The notes under the pieces: model-generated
What the model was told of the DNA's origin: nothing
The model's input: the letters and a program-made list of their open reading frames with translations, nothing else
Database searches by the model: none
Shown: positions 1-8,691 of the stretch, piece after piece
Layout of the letters: each line of letters opens with the position of its first letter
How positions within the stretch are numbered: the stretch's first letter is position 1
Position numbers and translations under genes: made by a program
Source of the DNA: Arthrobacter sp. SX1312
Lineage (GTDB): Bacteria; Actinomycetota; Actinomycetes; Actinomycetales; Micrococcaceae
Length of the DNA: 64,000 nucleotides
NCBI RefSeq assembly: GCF_002929295.1
Contig: NZ_PJIM01000002.1
Location: forward strand, 640,191 to 704,190
Direction of reading: 5' to 3'

Positions 1-13
1 ATGGCGGGCTCGG

Positions 14-718
14 TCAGGGGATGAGGGTGGCATAGACGACGTAGTTGTCGTCGAACTCGCCGGTGTCGGGGTCGTATCCGTCGCAGGTGATGAGGCGTAG
101 TTCGGATCCTGCGGTGTTGCCGTACACGGTCTGGGTGGGGAACTCGTTCTTGGGGTATTGCTCGCCGCGGTCGAAGGTGAACGTCGCGGTGCTGCCGTCT
201 TCGCGCAGCACCTCGATGGTGTCGCCAATGGTGAGGGAGCGGAGGTCGGCGAAGATACCGGGTCCGCCGTCGGTGGCGTTGACGTGTCCGAGGAGGACGG
301 CGGGGCCGCGTTCCCCGGGGGTGGGGGACTGGTTGTACCAGCTCGCTGGCGCGCCGGGCCCGTCGGGGGGTACTTCCAGGGACCCGTTGTCCCTTAGCCC
401 GGTGCTGAGGAGTTCTGACTCGGCGCCGGTGGAGGGGATGGAGAACGATATGGGTGCTGAGGCTGGCAGGATTGCCGGTTGAGTGGGCGCGACCGTCCCG
501 GGAGCTGGTGCGGAACTCCCCGGCGGTGTGACCGCAGGGGATGAGGACCCAGTGGGCGGGCTAACTGTTGTCGACTGTGTGGCCGCTGGTCTTGTCGTTG
601 GTGCCGCTGAGGCGCCGGTGTTGGTGTCGGCTGGGGGTGAGCAGCCGGTAAGGAGTAACAGAGCGACCGCCGCAGATACCAGGTGGTGTCTGCGGCGGTC
701 GCTGGGTGAGCTGATCAT
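14..718 (-). CDS. Class F-like sortase, lipoprotein-anchored
   Basis: A 234-residue protein with an N-terminal hydrophobic segment ending in a lipobox (LLTGC, Cys26), a Ser/Thr/Pro-rich linker to about residue 85 and a C-terminal sortase domain. The catalytic His is in LLGHVN (His145) and the Cys in LITCDG (Cys212). The spacing and short domain fit class F or E sortases of actinobacteria, which join surface proteins to the cell wall. No arginine follows Cys212, although the transpeptidase triad normally has one there. It lies 92 bp downstream of the CHRD gene on the same strand, and that protein plus a cupredoxin nearby carry the likely substrate motif GGADTG. The start has only a weak ribosome site. 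Confidence 0.88.
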   Translation of the reverse strand: MISSPSDRRRHHLVSAAVALLLLTGCSPPADTNTGASAAPTTRPAATQSTTVSPPTGSSSPAVTPPGSSAPAPGTVAPTQPAILPASAPISFSIPSTGAESELLSTGLRDNGSLEVPPDGPGAPASWYNQSPTPGERGPAVLLGHVNATDGGPGIFADLRSLTIGDTIEVLREDGSTATFTFDRGEQYPKNEFPTQTVYGNTAGSELRLITCDGYDPDTGEFDDNYVVYATLIP

Positions 719-810
719 GAAGTATTTTCCGTGGTCCGATCAGTTCGTACTGCTGGCACTGTCATTACGTGCGGTTATCCGTCACGGGGCGGATCGATGG
801 TGCTGGTGGG

Positions 811-1581
811 TTAGGCGTTGTTGCGGCGGACCATGTAGGTTCCGCCGGCTGCTGCTGCCAGGACCAGGCCGCCACCGAAGGCGAGGACGCCGGCGTTGGA
901 GCCGGTTTCCTGGGCAACGCCGGTGTCGGCGCCACCGTTAGGCATGGCACCCATCTGCTGCTCGACGAGGACTCCACACAGTGCGGGCGAGGTCGCGCCG
1001 AGGGGAAGTGAGGGCTCCAGGTCGCTGGGAGCGTTGAAGGCCTCGGGCGTGGCGGTGACCGTGGCGGGGTCCAGGCCGTGGACGACGACGACGGCGGTGC
1101 CGGCGGCGAGGGCTTCCTGGGTGGCCATGTCGAGGGTGATCTCACGCTCGACGGTGTAGCTGCCACCCTGGCCGCCGAGGGCCAGGTTCAGGCCCTCCGC
1201 GGGCGTGGTGGCACCGGAGGTGCTGAGGGTGGTGAGGATGCCACCGTAGGACGCGGCTCCGTCGGTGGTGCTGAGGATACCGTCGCCGTTGGCGTCATCA
1301 GCGACCGTGGGGCACTGGCCCTTCGCTCCGCCGTGGATGTGCTGGACGTGGGGGTACGGGGCGTCCATGAAGGTCTCGGCGAGACCGGAGACCTGCAGGT
1401 TGACCTTTGCCTTGTCACCTACGACGTCGAGGGTGATCGTGCCGGAACCGGTGGTGCCGCTGAGCTGGCCCAGGGTCGAGGAGTAGGTGCCGTCATGTGC
1501 GGCCATGGCGGGGGAGCCTGCCATGGCGACGGCGCTGATGGCGAGGGCCGGTACGGCCAGGAGACGCATTTTCTTGTTCAT
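811..1581 (-). CDS. CHRD-domain surface protein with C-terminal GGADTG anchor
   Basis: A 256-residue protein with a signal peptide (cleavage near AMA-AHDG) and a CHRD-like domain: the segment around HVQHIHGG and the later VVVVHGLDP are typical of this extracellular family of unknown function. The C-terminus holds PNGGADTG, a hydrophobic stretch (GGGLVLAAAAGG) and a basic tail (RRNNA), which is the layout of a sortase substrate. The start MNKKMRLL is chosen because AAGGA lies about ten bases upstream; a longer reading from 1635 has no such site. The gene is followed by a sortase gene on the same strand, probably its processing enzyme. Confidence 0.85.
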   Translation of the reverse strand: MNKKMRLLAVPALAISAVAMAGSPAMAAHDGTYSSTLGQLSGTTGSGTITLDVVGDKAKVNLQVSGLAETFMDAPYPHVQHIHGGAKGQCPTVADDANGDGILSTTDGAASYGGILTTLSTSGATTPAEGLNLALGGQGGSYTVEREITLDMATQEALAAGTAVVVVHGLDPATVTATPEAFNAPSDLEPSLPLGATSPALCGVLVEQQMGAMPNGGADTGVAQETGSNAGVLAFGGGLVLAAAAGGTYMVRRNNA

Positions 1582-2518
1582 AAGATCAATATCCTTCACT
1601 GTGCGATGAGAACGGGTCCGGATCCGGACGCGCACTGGATGTGATTCGTAGCACTATGCCGCACGGATTGCTTCCCCCAGAAAACTAATACCTGCCGGAT
1701 CATTCCGGCGCGTCGTTGTGCCCTCCTGCCCGCCCACCGTAAGCACGCGCAAGCCGCAAGGGGAAGTCTGCGTATGCACTTGCGCACCTTGGCTGCGACA
1801 GCTTAGGCGGGCCTGGAGGTGTGTGCGTGAATGATTGATGCAGCCCGGTGGGACACACGCTGCCCCTGCCGGAGAGCTCACGGCTACCTCGTGAACCACG
1901 AAGCGTTGGTCCCGTCGTGGCAGCTGACTCGAGCACGGGCACAAGAACTGATCGGAAACACCCGTTAACCGCCCGCAGGAGCTCCGCAGGCACTCGACCG
2001 AAACAGAGGACCGTTGTCAGAAGCGATAGTGCCAGACGGAGCGTCCGGTTTCGCGTCCGTGACGGCGAGGATCCCGTTCCCACTCGGGGCGGATTGTTGC
2101 CCGTGTTGATTCTTGGGGGGTGTTTCACAGGTCTGGGCTGTACAGTCGTCCTACCTTCATGTGCGAGTGAGGATTGACCCGGTTCGCCGGGTCTGAGCGT
2201 CGGCGAACATTCAGGGGCCTCCATCCCTGGAGTTCGTCGGCGCTCTTTCATTTGCCCAGCGGCACCCAAGGAACCTGTCCGCCCACACATCTGGTTACCG
2301 CTCTCAAGTCGGCGACCCTCACAGCGACCGGCTTCGTGACGACCGGGCTTTCACCCCTCCGCGGGTTCGACGCATGACACCGACATGAGGTTTTCACGCC
2401 AATCTCTTCTCGATTGTGTGACGAAGGTCATGTGTCGGGGTTCTGGTATCGGTGGCTCACCTTCGATCGGCCGCCCATGTTTGGTGCCTCCCTAGTCGCC
2501 CCGGCGGAGGGAACGATC
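1582..2518. other. Intergenic region between two divergent surface-protein genes
   Basis: No convincing gene is visible on either strand; the open frames lack ribosome sites and coding character. It must hold the divergent promoters of the CHRD gene and the cupredoxin gene. A perfect hairpin lies at 2176-2193, with arms GACCCGG/CCGGGTC around a TTCG tetraloop. It is very stable but has no T-run, so it may be structural RNA or the end of a small transcript. Confidence 0.5.
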
Positions 2519-3169
2519 ATGATCACCCGAGGAAAAATGCTCAACACGGCTATGGCCGGTGTTCTGATCAGTGGCGCTGGACTGGTGGCGGCGGGACCAG
2601 CGGTAGCCGCTCCTGCGGTGGCTCCGATGACCGCTTCTTCCATGTCGGTTCCGACGGTGACGATGGGGCAGATAACCATCACCATCACCGATTTCGCGTA
2701 CTCCGGGACCGGCACCGTTTCTCCGGGATCACAGATCACCGTCACCAATACGGACACCGAAGTTCACACCGTGACCGCCGATAACGGGGCGTTCGACGTC
2801 ACCATTCCCGGCGGGGAAACGGTGACCTTCGCTGCCCCGGCAGATGCCGGTACGTACAGCTTCTTCTGCAAATTCCACGCCAACATGAAAGGCTCCCTCA
2901 CCGTCGCCGCAGCAGCGGCCCCGGCACCGGCCGCCCCCACAACACCGGCGCCTGCGCCTACCCCTGCTGCCGCCCAGCCGGCCACGGGGGACTCCGGTGG
3001 CATGGAGGGCATGGATCAGATGGGAGCAGTTCCGCGCGGCGGCGCCGACACGGGGACCGTGCAGACGACGGATGGTTCTTCGGATGCTTTGCTCCTTGGA
3101 GGGGGGCTGGTCCTCGCGGCTCTCGCCGGCGGCACGTACGCCGTACGCCGGCGCACCACAAGCCAGTAG
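2519..3169 (+). CDS. Cupredoxin with C-terminal GGADTG cell-wall anchor
   Basis: A 216-residue secreted protein. After a signal peptide comes a plastocyanin/azurin-like domain (about residues 45-130) with the type 1 copper ligands His (EVHTVTA) and Cys-x-x-His-x-x-Met (CKFHANM). A Pro/Ala-rich linker follows, then PRGGADTG, a hydrophobic segment (GGGLVLAALAGG) and a RRR tail. The last 45 residues closely copy the tail of the CHRD protein at 811-1581. The start is fixed by GGAGGGAA a few bases upstream of 2519. It probably carries electrons or copper at the cell surface and heads a run with a second cupredoxin. Confidence 0.88.
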   Translation: MITRGKMLNTAMAGVLISGAGLVAAGPAVAAPAVAPMTASSMSVPTVTMGQITITITDFAYSGTGTVSPGSQITVTNTDTEVHTVTADNGAFDVTIPGGETVTFAAPADAGTYSFFCKFHANMKGSLTVAAAAAPAPAAPTTPAPAPTPAAAQPATGDSGGMEGMDQMGAVPRGGADTGTVQTTDGSSDALLLGGGLVLAALAGGTYAVRRRTTSQ

Positions 3170-3336
3170 GACCATCACATCCGGTTCTGCAGCTCACGCA
3201 AGGTTCCCTTCCCCGGGTTCCACATCTCACCGATCCCGGCGTCAGTCAGAGCGCGTCCCAGAATGTTGTCGGAGACGGGTCTTGAGTGGCCCGATCGGCC
3301 GATGTCCTGTCAGCACCACAAATTCCTCGGAGAAAA

Positions 3337-3783
3337 ATGATGAAAACCACGAAACATGCTTTGTCCGCACTGGTGCTTGCTGGTGTTGTGATGGGATCTG
3401 TCGCCTGCTCACCAACACCTGAGACGCCAGCGGAGACACCGGCAGCCGGTACCGCCAGCTCCGCCGCGCCATCCCCGAGCACGGGGGCGTCGGCCGGTGC
3501 TGAAATGTCCGGGTCCGCTGACGCTGCACCGGCCGAGGAAGCAGTGATTACGATCGCCGACTTCGAGTACCAGATGCCGGAAAGCATCGCCCCGGGCGCC
3601 GAGGTGACGATCATCAATGAAGATAGTGCCCCTCATACCGTCACCGCCGGCGGTGACGGAGAGTTCGATGTCGAAGTAGGTGCAGGTGAAACGGTGAGCT
3701 TCACGGCCCCGGAGGAGGCCGGGGAGTACGAGGTCATCTGCACGTACCATCCCGAGATGTCCGGGACGCTGGTCATCGGATGA
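3337..3783 (+). CDS. Cupredoxin-domain lipoprotein
   Basis: About 148 residues. A hydrophobic N-terminus ends at a Cys (MGSVACSP) that fits a loose lipobox; a Pro/Ala/Ser-rich spacer leads to a cupredoxin domain with ligands His (APHTVTA) and CTYHPEM. It resembles the upstream cupredoxin but is lipid-anchored rather than sortase-anchored. GGAGA lies just upstream of two consecutive ATG codons (3337 and 3340), so the exact start is ambiguous by one residue. Its stop overlaps the next start (ATGA), which suggests translational coupling with the membrane protein downstream. Confidence 0.87.
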   Translation: MMKTTKHALSALVLAGVVMGSVACSPTPETPAETPAAGTASSAAPSPSTGASAGAEMSGSADAAPAEEAVITIADFEYQMPESIAPGAEVTIINEDSAPHTVTAGGDGEFDVEVGAGETVSFTAPEEAGEYEVICTYHPEMSGTLVIG

Positions 3784-4229
3784 CCCTCCGCGGAACCGCC
3801 TTGAGCGACGGTCGTCACAGTGCCGATCGGCGACCGGTGATGCTGGTGCTGCGGATTCTCATTGCGGTCTCATTGGTGGTGAGTGCTGTCATCCATTTCC
3901 AGTTGGCTGCAGGATTCCAGCAGGCAGCACCAGCCGGGATAGGAGGCGGTAACCTGTTCCGGATCCAGGGCGCCGTCGCTGTCCTCGCCGCACTGTATGT
4001 CCTGGTCCGGGGGACACAACCGTCCTTCCTGCTGGCCGCAGGAGTGGCGCTGGCCTCTCTGGTCGCTGTCATCGCCTACCGGTACATCCAGATCCCGGCC
4101 ATCGGGCCCATACCGTCGATGTATGAGCCCGTCTGGTACACCGCCAAGACCATCACAGCCGTCGCCGAGGGCCTCGCCCTCATCCTGGCCCTTGCCGCCT
4201 ACACCCTTCACCGGAAGTCACCCCGCTAG
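3780..4229 (+). CDS. Four-helix membrane protein, unknown function
   Basis: A 149-residue protein with four predicted membrane helices (around residues 22-40, 53-72, 75-95 and 118-138). The start chosen overlaps the stop of the cupredoxin gene by four bases; an alternative ATG at 3840 begins just before the first helix and is also plausible. The tight coupling to two cupredoxins suggests a role in copper handling or a surface electron-transfer path, but no motif confirms this. Confidence 0.75.
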   Translation: MTLRGTALSDGRHSADRRPVMLVLRILIAVSLVVSAVIHFQLAAGFQQAAPAGIGGGNLFRIQGAVAVLAALYVLVRGTQPSFLLAAGVALASLVAVIAYRYIQIPAIGPIPSMYEPVWYTAKTITAVAEGLALILALAAYTLHRKSPR

Positions 4230-4376
4230 CCGAGACAGTGAGCTAACCGACGGCCCGCACAGAGGGGAGAGGAGCGGGCGACGCACCGGGTGTGAAACCC
4301 GACGGGGATGAGCATTGCCCCTGTTTGTGAGCATGCCGAGAAGTGAAGCTTGGCGCTAGAGGTGGGGAGGCCGGCT

Positions 4377-5144
4377 CTACTGGGAGCAGGAGGTCCGGTC
4401 CACGGTGATGTTCAGCGGGTGCGCGACCGAGTACTCGCGGTCCGGGGAGCTGAAGTGGACGGCCACGTTCTCCGCGGTGCCCCGGTCGGCTGTTTCCTCC
4501 AGTGCGACCTCCACGACGATGTCGATGTGTGCGTCGGGTTTGAAAACGAACCCTTCGACCGGCACGGGCTCGACCTCGAAGGTGCTGGGCTCAGGCTCGG
4601 TTACGGCGGGGGAGGGGGCCGCTTCGTGCTCGGCGTGAGGTGCTGATCCGGGGGCTGCACCATGATTGCCGTGGCCTTCCTTGTTGGCAGGTGTGACTTC
4701 GACCGACACGACACTCAAGCCCTCAGGGGAGCCCAGCGCAATGTCAGAGAAGGTGAAGGTTTCCAAGGTCGGGTTATGCAGCAGCAGCGTGTACTGCTGG
4801 AAGCTCTGCTTCGGTTGCACCCCGCACAACTTGGCACCGTCCTTCGCGATCCCTAACGGGTCATCGCCCCACATATCCCCTGCCGGTGCTGCGCCGGCCG
4901 AGCTGTCTTCCGAGGTGGTGCCCGAACTGGATTCGACATCACCGGAGCCGGCGTCACCGGATGCACCATCCGATCCACCGGCAACCGATCCAGCGGCATC
5001 TGAGGTGCCGGCGGGCGCTGACGAGGACCGGTCTCCGTTCACATTCAATGGGTTCTCATCGGCCGAACCACACCCAGCAGTCACCAGGGCGCACAGGATG
5101 ACCGACAGGACACGACCTGTCCTCCGTCGTTGCGTCGAACCCAT
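4377..5144 (-). CDS. Secreted lipoprotein, unknown
   Basis: A 255-residue protein with a lipobox (LVTAGC, Cys25), a long Ser/Gly/Asp-rich spacer, a folded part with CGVQPKQSFQQYTLLLHNPT, a His-rich stretch (GHGNHG, HAEHEA) and a C-terminal beta-rich part ending in TSCSQ. The start MGSTQRRR is set by GGAGG six bases upstream. The histidines could bind metal, which would suit the copper proteins on the other strand, but this is inference. No family is recognised. Confidence 0.72.
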   Translation of the reverse strand: MGSTQRRRTGRVLSVILCALVTAGCGSADENPLNVNGDRSSSAPAGTSDAAGSVAGGSDGASGDAGSGDVESSSGTTSEDSSAGAAPAGDMWGDDPLGIAKDGAKLCGVQPKQSFQQYTLLLHNPTLETFTFSDIALGSPEGLSVVSVEVTPANKEGHGNHGAAPGSAPHAEHEAAPSPAVTEPEPSTFEVEPVPVEGFVFKPDAHIDIVVEVALEETADRGTAENVAVHFSSPDREYSVAHPLNITVDRTSCSQ

Positions 5145-5424
5145 AGAAATCCTCCAATATCTTGCATTCATGATCGTGATGCACGGCTACCGGACTGGTT
5201 CCAACAAGTTATTCCGGCCATATCGAACATCACTTTGCTTGTGGTGCATTCGTCACAGGTGGCCCATCAGCTTGGTATACCCGGCGCAGGACAGATCCAC
5301 TCGGATTCAACGATCCGAAAGACAGTGTGCTGACGCATCGCTAGGGTTGAAGTGACGGTGAGGGGAATGACCAGTCATTCCCGCAGTCATGCCGTACTGC
5401 TGCCGACAATCTGGAGGTCACGTA

Positions 5425-6259
5425 ATGACGGAGATCATCGCCCACCACGGGCTGTTCAAGGACCAACCTGCACGTCGACGACACGGGAGGCGCCGGTCGC
5501 CCTGTGGTCCTCATTCACGGTTGGCCACTCTCGGGTGAGGCATTCGATGCGCAGGTCCCGGCACTACGCTCTACCGGCTACCGAGTCATCACCTACGATC
5601 GGCGCGGTTTCGGGCGCAGCGACAAGCCCGCGAAGGGTTACACCTACGACACGCTCACCGACGACCTGCACGCTCTGCTCGAGCAGCTCGATCTGACCGA
5701 CGTCACCCTGGTCGGGTTCTCGATGGGCGGGGGAGAAGTCGCGCGCTACTTCAGTAAGTACGGGGACGAACGTCTTCGCAGCGTCGTGTTCGCGTCCGCG
5801 GTCCCGCCCTGCATGATGCAGACCGAGGACAACCCGGACGGCCCGCTGACCAAGGAAGCGGCCGCCGACATGACCGCCGGCCTCACTAAGGATGAAAATT
5901 TCTTCTACGACGGTTTCACCCGTGAATTCTTCTCCGTCGACGGCGAACTGAAGGTCACCGAAACCCAGCGGCAGGAAGCGCTGGCCCTCTGCAAGCAGGC
6001 GGACAAGAAAGCAGCCCTGGCGTGCATGGAGGCCTTCGGTTCCACCGACTTCCGGGATGATCTGCCCAACGTCACCGTCCCCTCCCTAATCCTGCATGGA
6101 GACGGCGACGCAACGGTCCCGTTCGGAGGCTCAGGGCAGCGCACCCACGCAGCCCTGCCCGGCAGCGACCTGCACGTCATCAAGGGCGCACCCCACGGAT
6201 GCAACGTCAGCCACCCCGGCGAATGGAACCAGGCCTTGATCACCTTCCTATCCAGGTAG
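5425..6259 (+). CDS. Alpha/beta hydrolase (chloroperoxidase-like), frame break near residue 13
   Basis: The main frame from about 5465 encodes an alpha/beta hydrolase with the oxyanion segment VLIHGWPLSG, nucleophile Ser in VGFSMGGG, acid Asp in LHGDGDATVPF and catalytic His in APHGCN. These features fit non-haem chloroperoxidase/esterase proteins of about 275 residues. The natural start (ATGACGGAGATC at 5425, preceded by GGAGG) is one frame off; removing one C at 5463-5464 joins the frames into KDNLHVDDTGG. As given, only a GTG at 5504 opens the catalytic frame, and it would cut off the first strand. It is a sequencing error, a recent mutation or, less likely, recoding. Confidence 0.8.
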
Positions 6260-6502
6260 GAATCAAAGGCTGACCCGGACCAGCCTGGCGCCACAGACGT
6301 GGCGTCCGGCCATGCTGCGAGACCGCCGCGCGCACACCCCACGGGAAGGATTCTGTGGACGAGCTTCATTACGGGCCTGCGATAAGTGCTGGCTGTGTCT
6401 GTTGTTCCGGTAGCCGGCACGACGACTGGAGCTTGTGAAGCGCTGGCGCCTCGGGCCGATGACATGTTCCGTTCGCAGGTGTCACTCGTTGCCCAAAATA
6501 GC

Positions 6503-6534
6503 GGTGCGGCCCCGGATAATTCCGGGACCGCACC
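6503..6534 (-). terminator. Rho-independent-type terminator of the DUF4383-like gene
   Basis: Arms of 14 bases (GGTGCGGCCCCGGA and TCCGGGACCGCACC, one mismatch) enclose a TAAT loop, 46 bases past the stop of the minus-strand gene at 6581. A short T-rich run follows on that strand. Confidence 0.75.
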
Positions 6535-6580
6535 ACTACCGCCGGTATCGCCGGTGGGTTCATTTATCCAATTTGTCCGG

Positions 6581-7039
6581 TTATGCGTGCGTCGTTGTGC
6601 GCTTGTGATCGCGTGTGAGCAGCAACGCGAGGGCGATCATGCCGATGCCCAGGACCAGGTGCAGCCAGTTGTCGGCGTTGTTGAGGGGGACGAAGTTGGC
6701 GGCCGAGTCGTGGTCGATGACCAGACCGTAGACCCACAGGACGAGGTAAATGATGCCGCCGTAGAGCAGGTAGGAGCGGGCGCCGCCGATGGTGCGTGCC
6801 ATAGCAATCCCGGCCACGCCGAAGAGCAGGTGGACGATGTTGTGCAGGATCGACACCTGGAACAGGCCGAGGAGCTTGGCCTCTGATTCGTGTCCGGCGA
6901 ACATCATGGTGTCGTAGTTCGATGTGATGCCGGGGATGAAGCCGAGGATTCCGACGAGCAGGAACACGGCGCCGACGGCGAGTGCTGCTTTCTGGACGTT
7001 CGTGCGATGGCCCGTGCGGGCAGTATCTGCGGTAGTCAT
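6581..7039 (-). CDS. DUF4383-like four-helix membrane protein
   Basis: A 152-residue protein. After a short polar N-terminus come four membrane helices. The segment FQVSILHNIVHLLFGVAGI and the later NWLHLVLGIGM are typical of DUF4383 proteins, common in actinobacteria and of unknown function. The start MTTADTARTG is chosen for the GGGAGAA site six bases upstream; the longer frame to 7216 is not supported. It is a single gene with its own terminator. Confidence 0.88.
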   Translation of the reverse strand: MTTADTARTGHRTNVQKAALAVGAVFLLVGILGFIPGITSNYDTMMFAGHESEAKLLGLFQVSILHNIVHLLFGVAGIAMARTIGGARSYLLYGGIIYLVLWVYGLVIDHDSAANFVPLNNADNWLHLVLGIGMIALALLLTRDHKRTTTHA

Positions 7040-7518
7040 GATTGTTCTCCCAGTTGAAGTGCGAGTGATTCGTCCTCCAGCGCTGGTGCCCAGCGGCAGG
7101 ACGAGAATGGACCGGTGGTGAAGGGTGAAACCCTTTGAGACACCACTGGCGGTCAAGCCACAGCCTAGTAACCCGGCGGCGCTGCGGTGCCCGACAATCC
7201 CCGTGTCGGTGATCACGATTCAGCCATACCCAACCCGACCCGGCCAGCGCGGAGACCCGCCCCGAGACTCGCCCCGAGAAATATCAGGTGATTGAGCATC
7301 CACGATGGGGTTCCCGTAGCGGGATGTTCCGGAACTTCGACTCGGATTATTCGGCGATAGACCAAGCTCAGGTGACAAGGATTGCCAGCGCCTCGGTTCT
7401 CCTTCAACCCGCCCGCGGCGTAGGGATGTGTCCTCTTGTCTGAACCCGCGTGTTGCAGTTCGGTGCTGATCCCCGCCGGGCAGTAGTGTCCTGGAAGGTT
7501 CCAGCTGATCATGGGTGC
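7040..7518. other. Divergent intergenic region
   Basis: There is no supportable gene between the DUF4383-like gene and the lipoprotein gene. It should carry both promoters. It contains two copies of CGCCCCGAGA about 14 bases apart near 7260-7280 and a TTCCGGAA palindrome near 7330, neither assignable to a known regulator. Confidence 0.4.
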
Positions 7519-8196
7519 ATGACATGGTCGGCACGGTTGGGAATCGCGGTCCTCACGGCGGCTTTTCTCGCTGCCTGTGCTAGTCCGGGGAATCCAGGAA
7601 GCGAGCCGGTGGAGAACCCGAGCGGAGCACCCGCCGTCGGGCCGGTCGCTTCACCTGACGCAGACTCCGACACCAACCCTAGTGAATTCGTCCCTCCTGC
7701 GGCGGAGGGTCCAGTCATGGGCCAGGGCACTGTCCTCCAGGCAGGTGATGCACTGCCCGGGTTCTGCCTTGGCGGGGTCCGGGAGTCCTATCCGCCGCAG
7801 TGCACCGGGCCGGACATTGTCGGGTGGGACTGGGACCTGGCGCCGCAGGCGGAGACGGCGTCGGGTGTGACCTGGGGTACGTACGCGGTCACGGGAACCT
7901 GGGACGGCACGGTCTTCACGCCCACGATGACGCCGATCCCGTTGTCACTTTACGACGCCATGCCCTTCGAGGACCCATTGGCTGGTCGGCAGGGATCCAC
8001 GGCCCTGCAGGAGCTTGACCGGATCCGGCAGGCCGTCTACATCGGTTTCGGTGACTACCCAGTGAGCGCGGGCGTGGAGAGCGGTTTCGTCGTCGTCACC
8101 GTGGTGTACGACGATGGGTCCTTCCAAGCACTGATGGACGCCGAGTACGGGCCCGACGTCGTGGTCGTGCTGTCCGCGCTTCGCCCGGTCACCTGA
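7519..8196 (+). CDS. Lipoprotein, unknown
   Basis: A 225-residue protein with a signal sequence and lipobox (AAFLAAC), a Pro/Ser-rich spacer, and a domain with two cysteines (PGFCLGG and PPQCTG), IVGWDWD and a repeated T-W-GTYAVTGTWDG segment, followed by alternating strands and helices to VLSALRPVT. The Cys pair probably forms a disulfide outside the cell. The start MTWSARL directly precedes the signal sequence, but no clear ribosome site is seen. No family was recognised. Confidence 0.75.
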   Translation: MTWSARLGIAVLTAAFLAACASPGNPGSEPVENPSGAPAVGPVASPDADSDTNPSEFVPPAAEGPVMGQGTVLQAGDALPGFCLGGVRESYPPQCTGPDIVGWDWDLAPQAETASGVTWGTYAVTGTWDGTVFTPTMTPIPLSLYDAMPFEDPLAGRQGSTALQELDRIRQAVYIGFGDYPVSAGVESGFVVVTVVYDDGSFQALMDAEYGPDVVVVLSALRPVT

Positions 8197-8280
8197 TACC
8201 ACGCGTGCGACATGGCGCGTAACAGTGGATTACCGTGGGCGGACCGGAGAGCAACGCCTGGGACGTCGAGGATTTGAAGG

Positions 8281-8652
8281 ATGGGGGGCGGTGTGGGACG
8301 AGAGCTGACAGAGCGCGAACGTGACGTGATGCGGTACATGCTCGACGCCGCTGTCCCTTTGGAAGGTGACGAGCCGGTATCACGTCAGATCCGCCAGCGA
8401 CTGCGTCAAGATCTTCATTCCGCGCGGGCCGGTGAGCGCTGTGCTTGTGGGGATTGTCCCTCGATTGTGATTGAGGATCAGGACGGCATCACGCCGGAGA
8501 CGGGTCAGCGCGTCGTCCTTTCCGCTGCTGCTCCCAACGCGTCGGTGCTGTTGTTCATCGATGGGGGGCGCTTGAGTTACCTCGAGCTGGCGCCTCACGA
8601 TGATGAGCCCGTCCACGAATTTCCACCCGTGGCACACCTCAGCGTCAATTAG
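8281..8652 (+). CDS. Small soluble protein with CACGDCPS motif, unknown
   Basis: A 123-residue protein with a helical N-terminus (RELTERERDVMRYMLD), the motif CACGDCPSI around residue 53 that could hold a metal or disulfide, and a beta-rich end. The start may be ATG 8281 or GTG 8293; the G-rich stretch between them could be the ribosome site for the latter. It is a lone gene in the plus direction. The function is unknown. Confidence 0.68.
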   Translation: MGGGVGRELTERERDVMRYMLDAAVPLEGDEPVSRQIRQRLRQDLHSARAGERCACGDCPSIVIEDQDGITPETGQRVVLSAAAPNASVLLFIDGGRLSYLELAPHDDEPVHEFPPVAHLSVN

Positions 8653-8691
8653 GTGAAGTCTTACTGCTGATAGATCCCTGGCTGCACTTGT

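Noticed and set aside
1848-2377. Plus-strand frames in the gap before the cupredoxin gene
   Set aside because: No ribosome site and no protein-like pattern; the frames contain random Arg/Ser/Pro-rich sequence.
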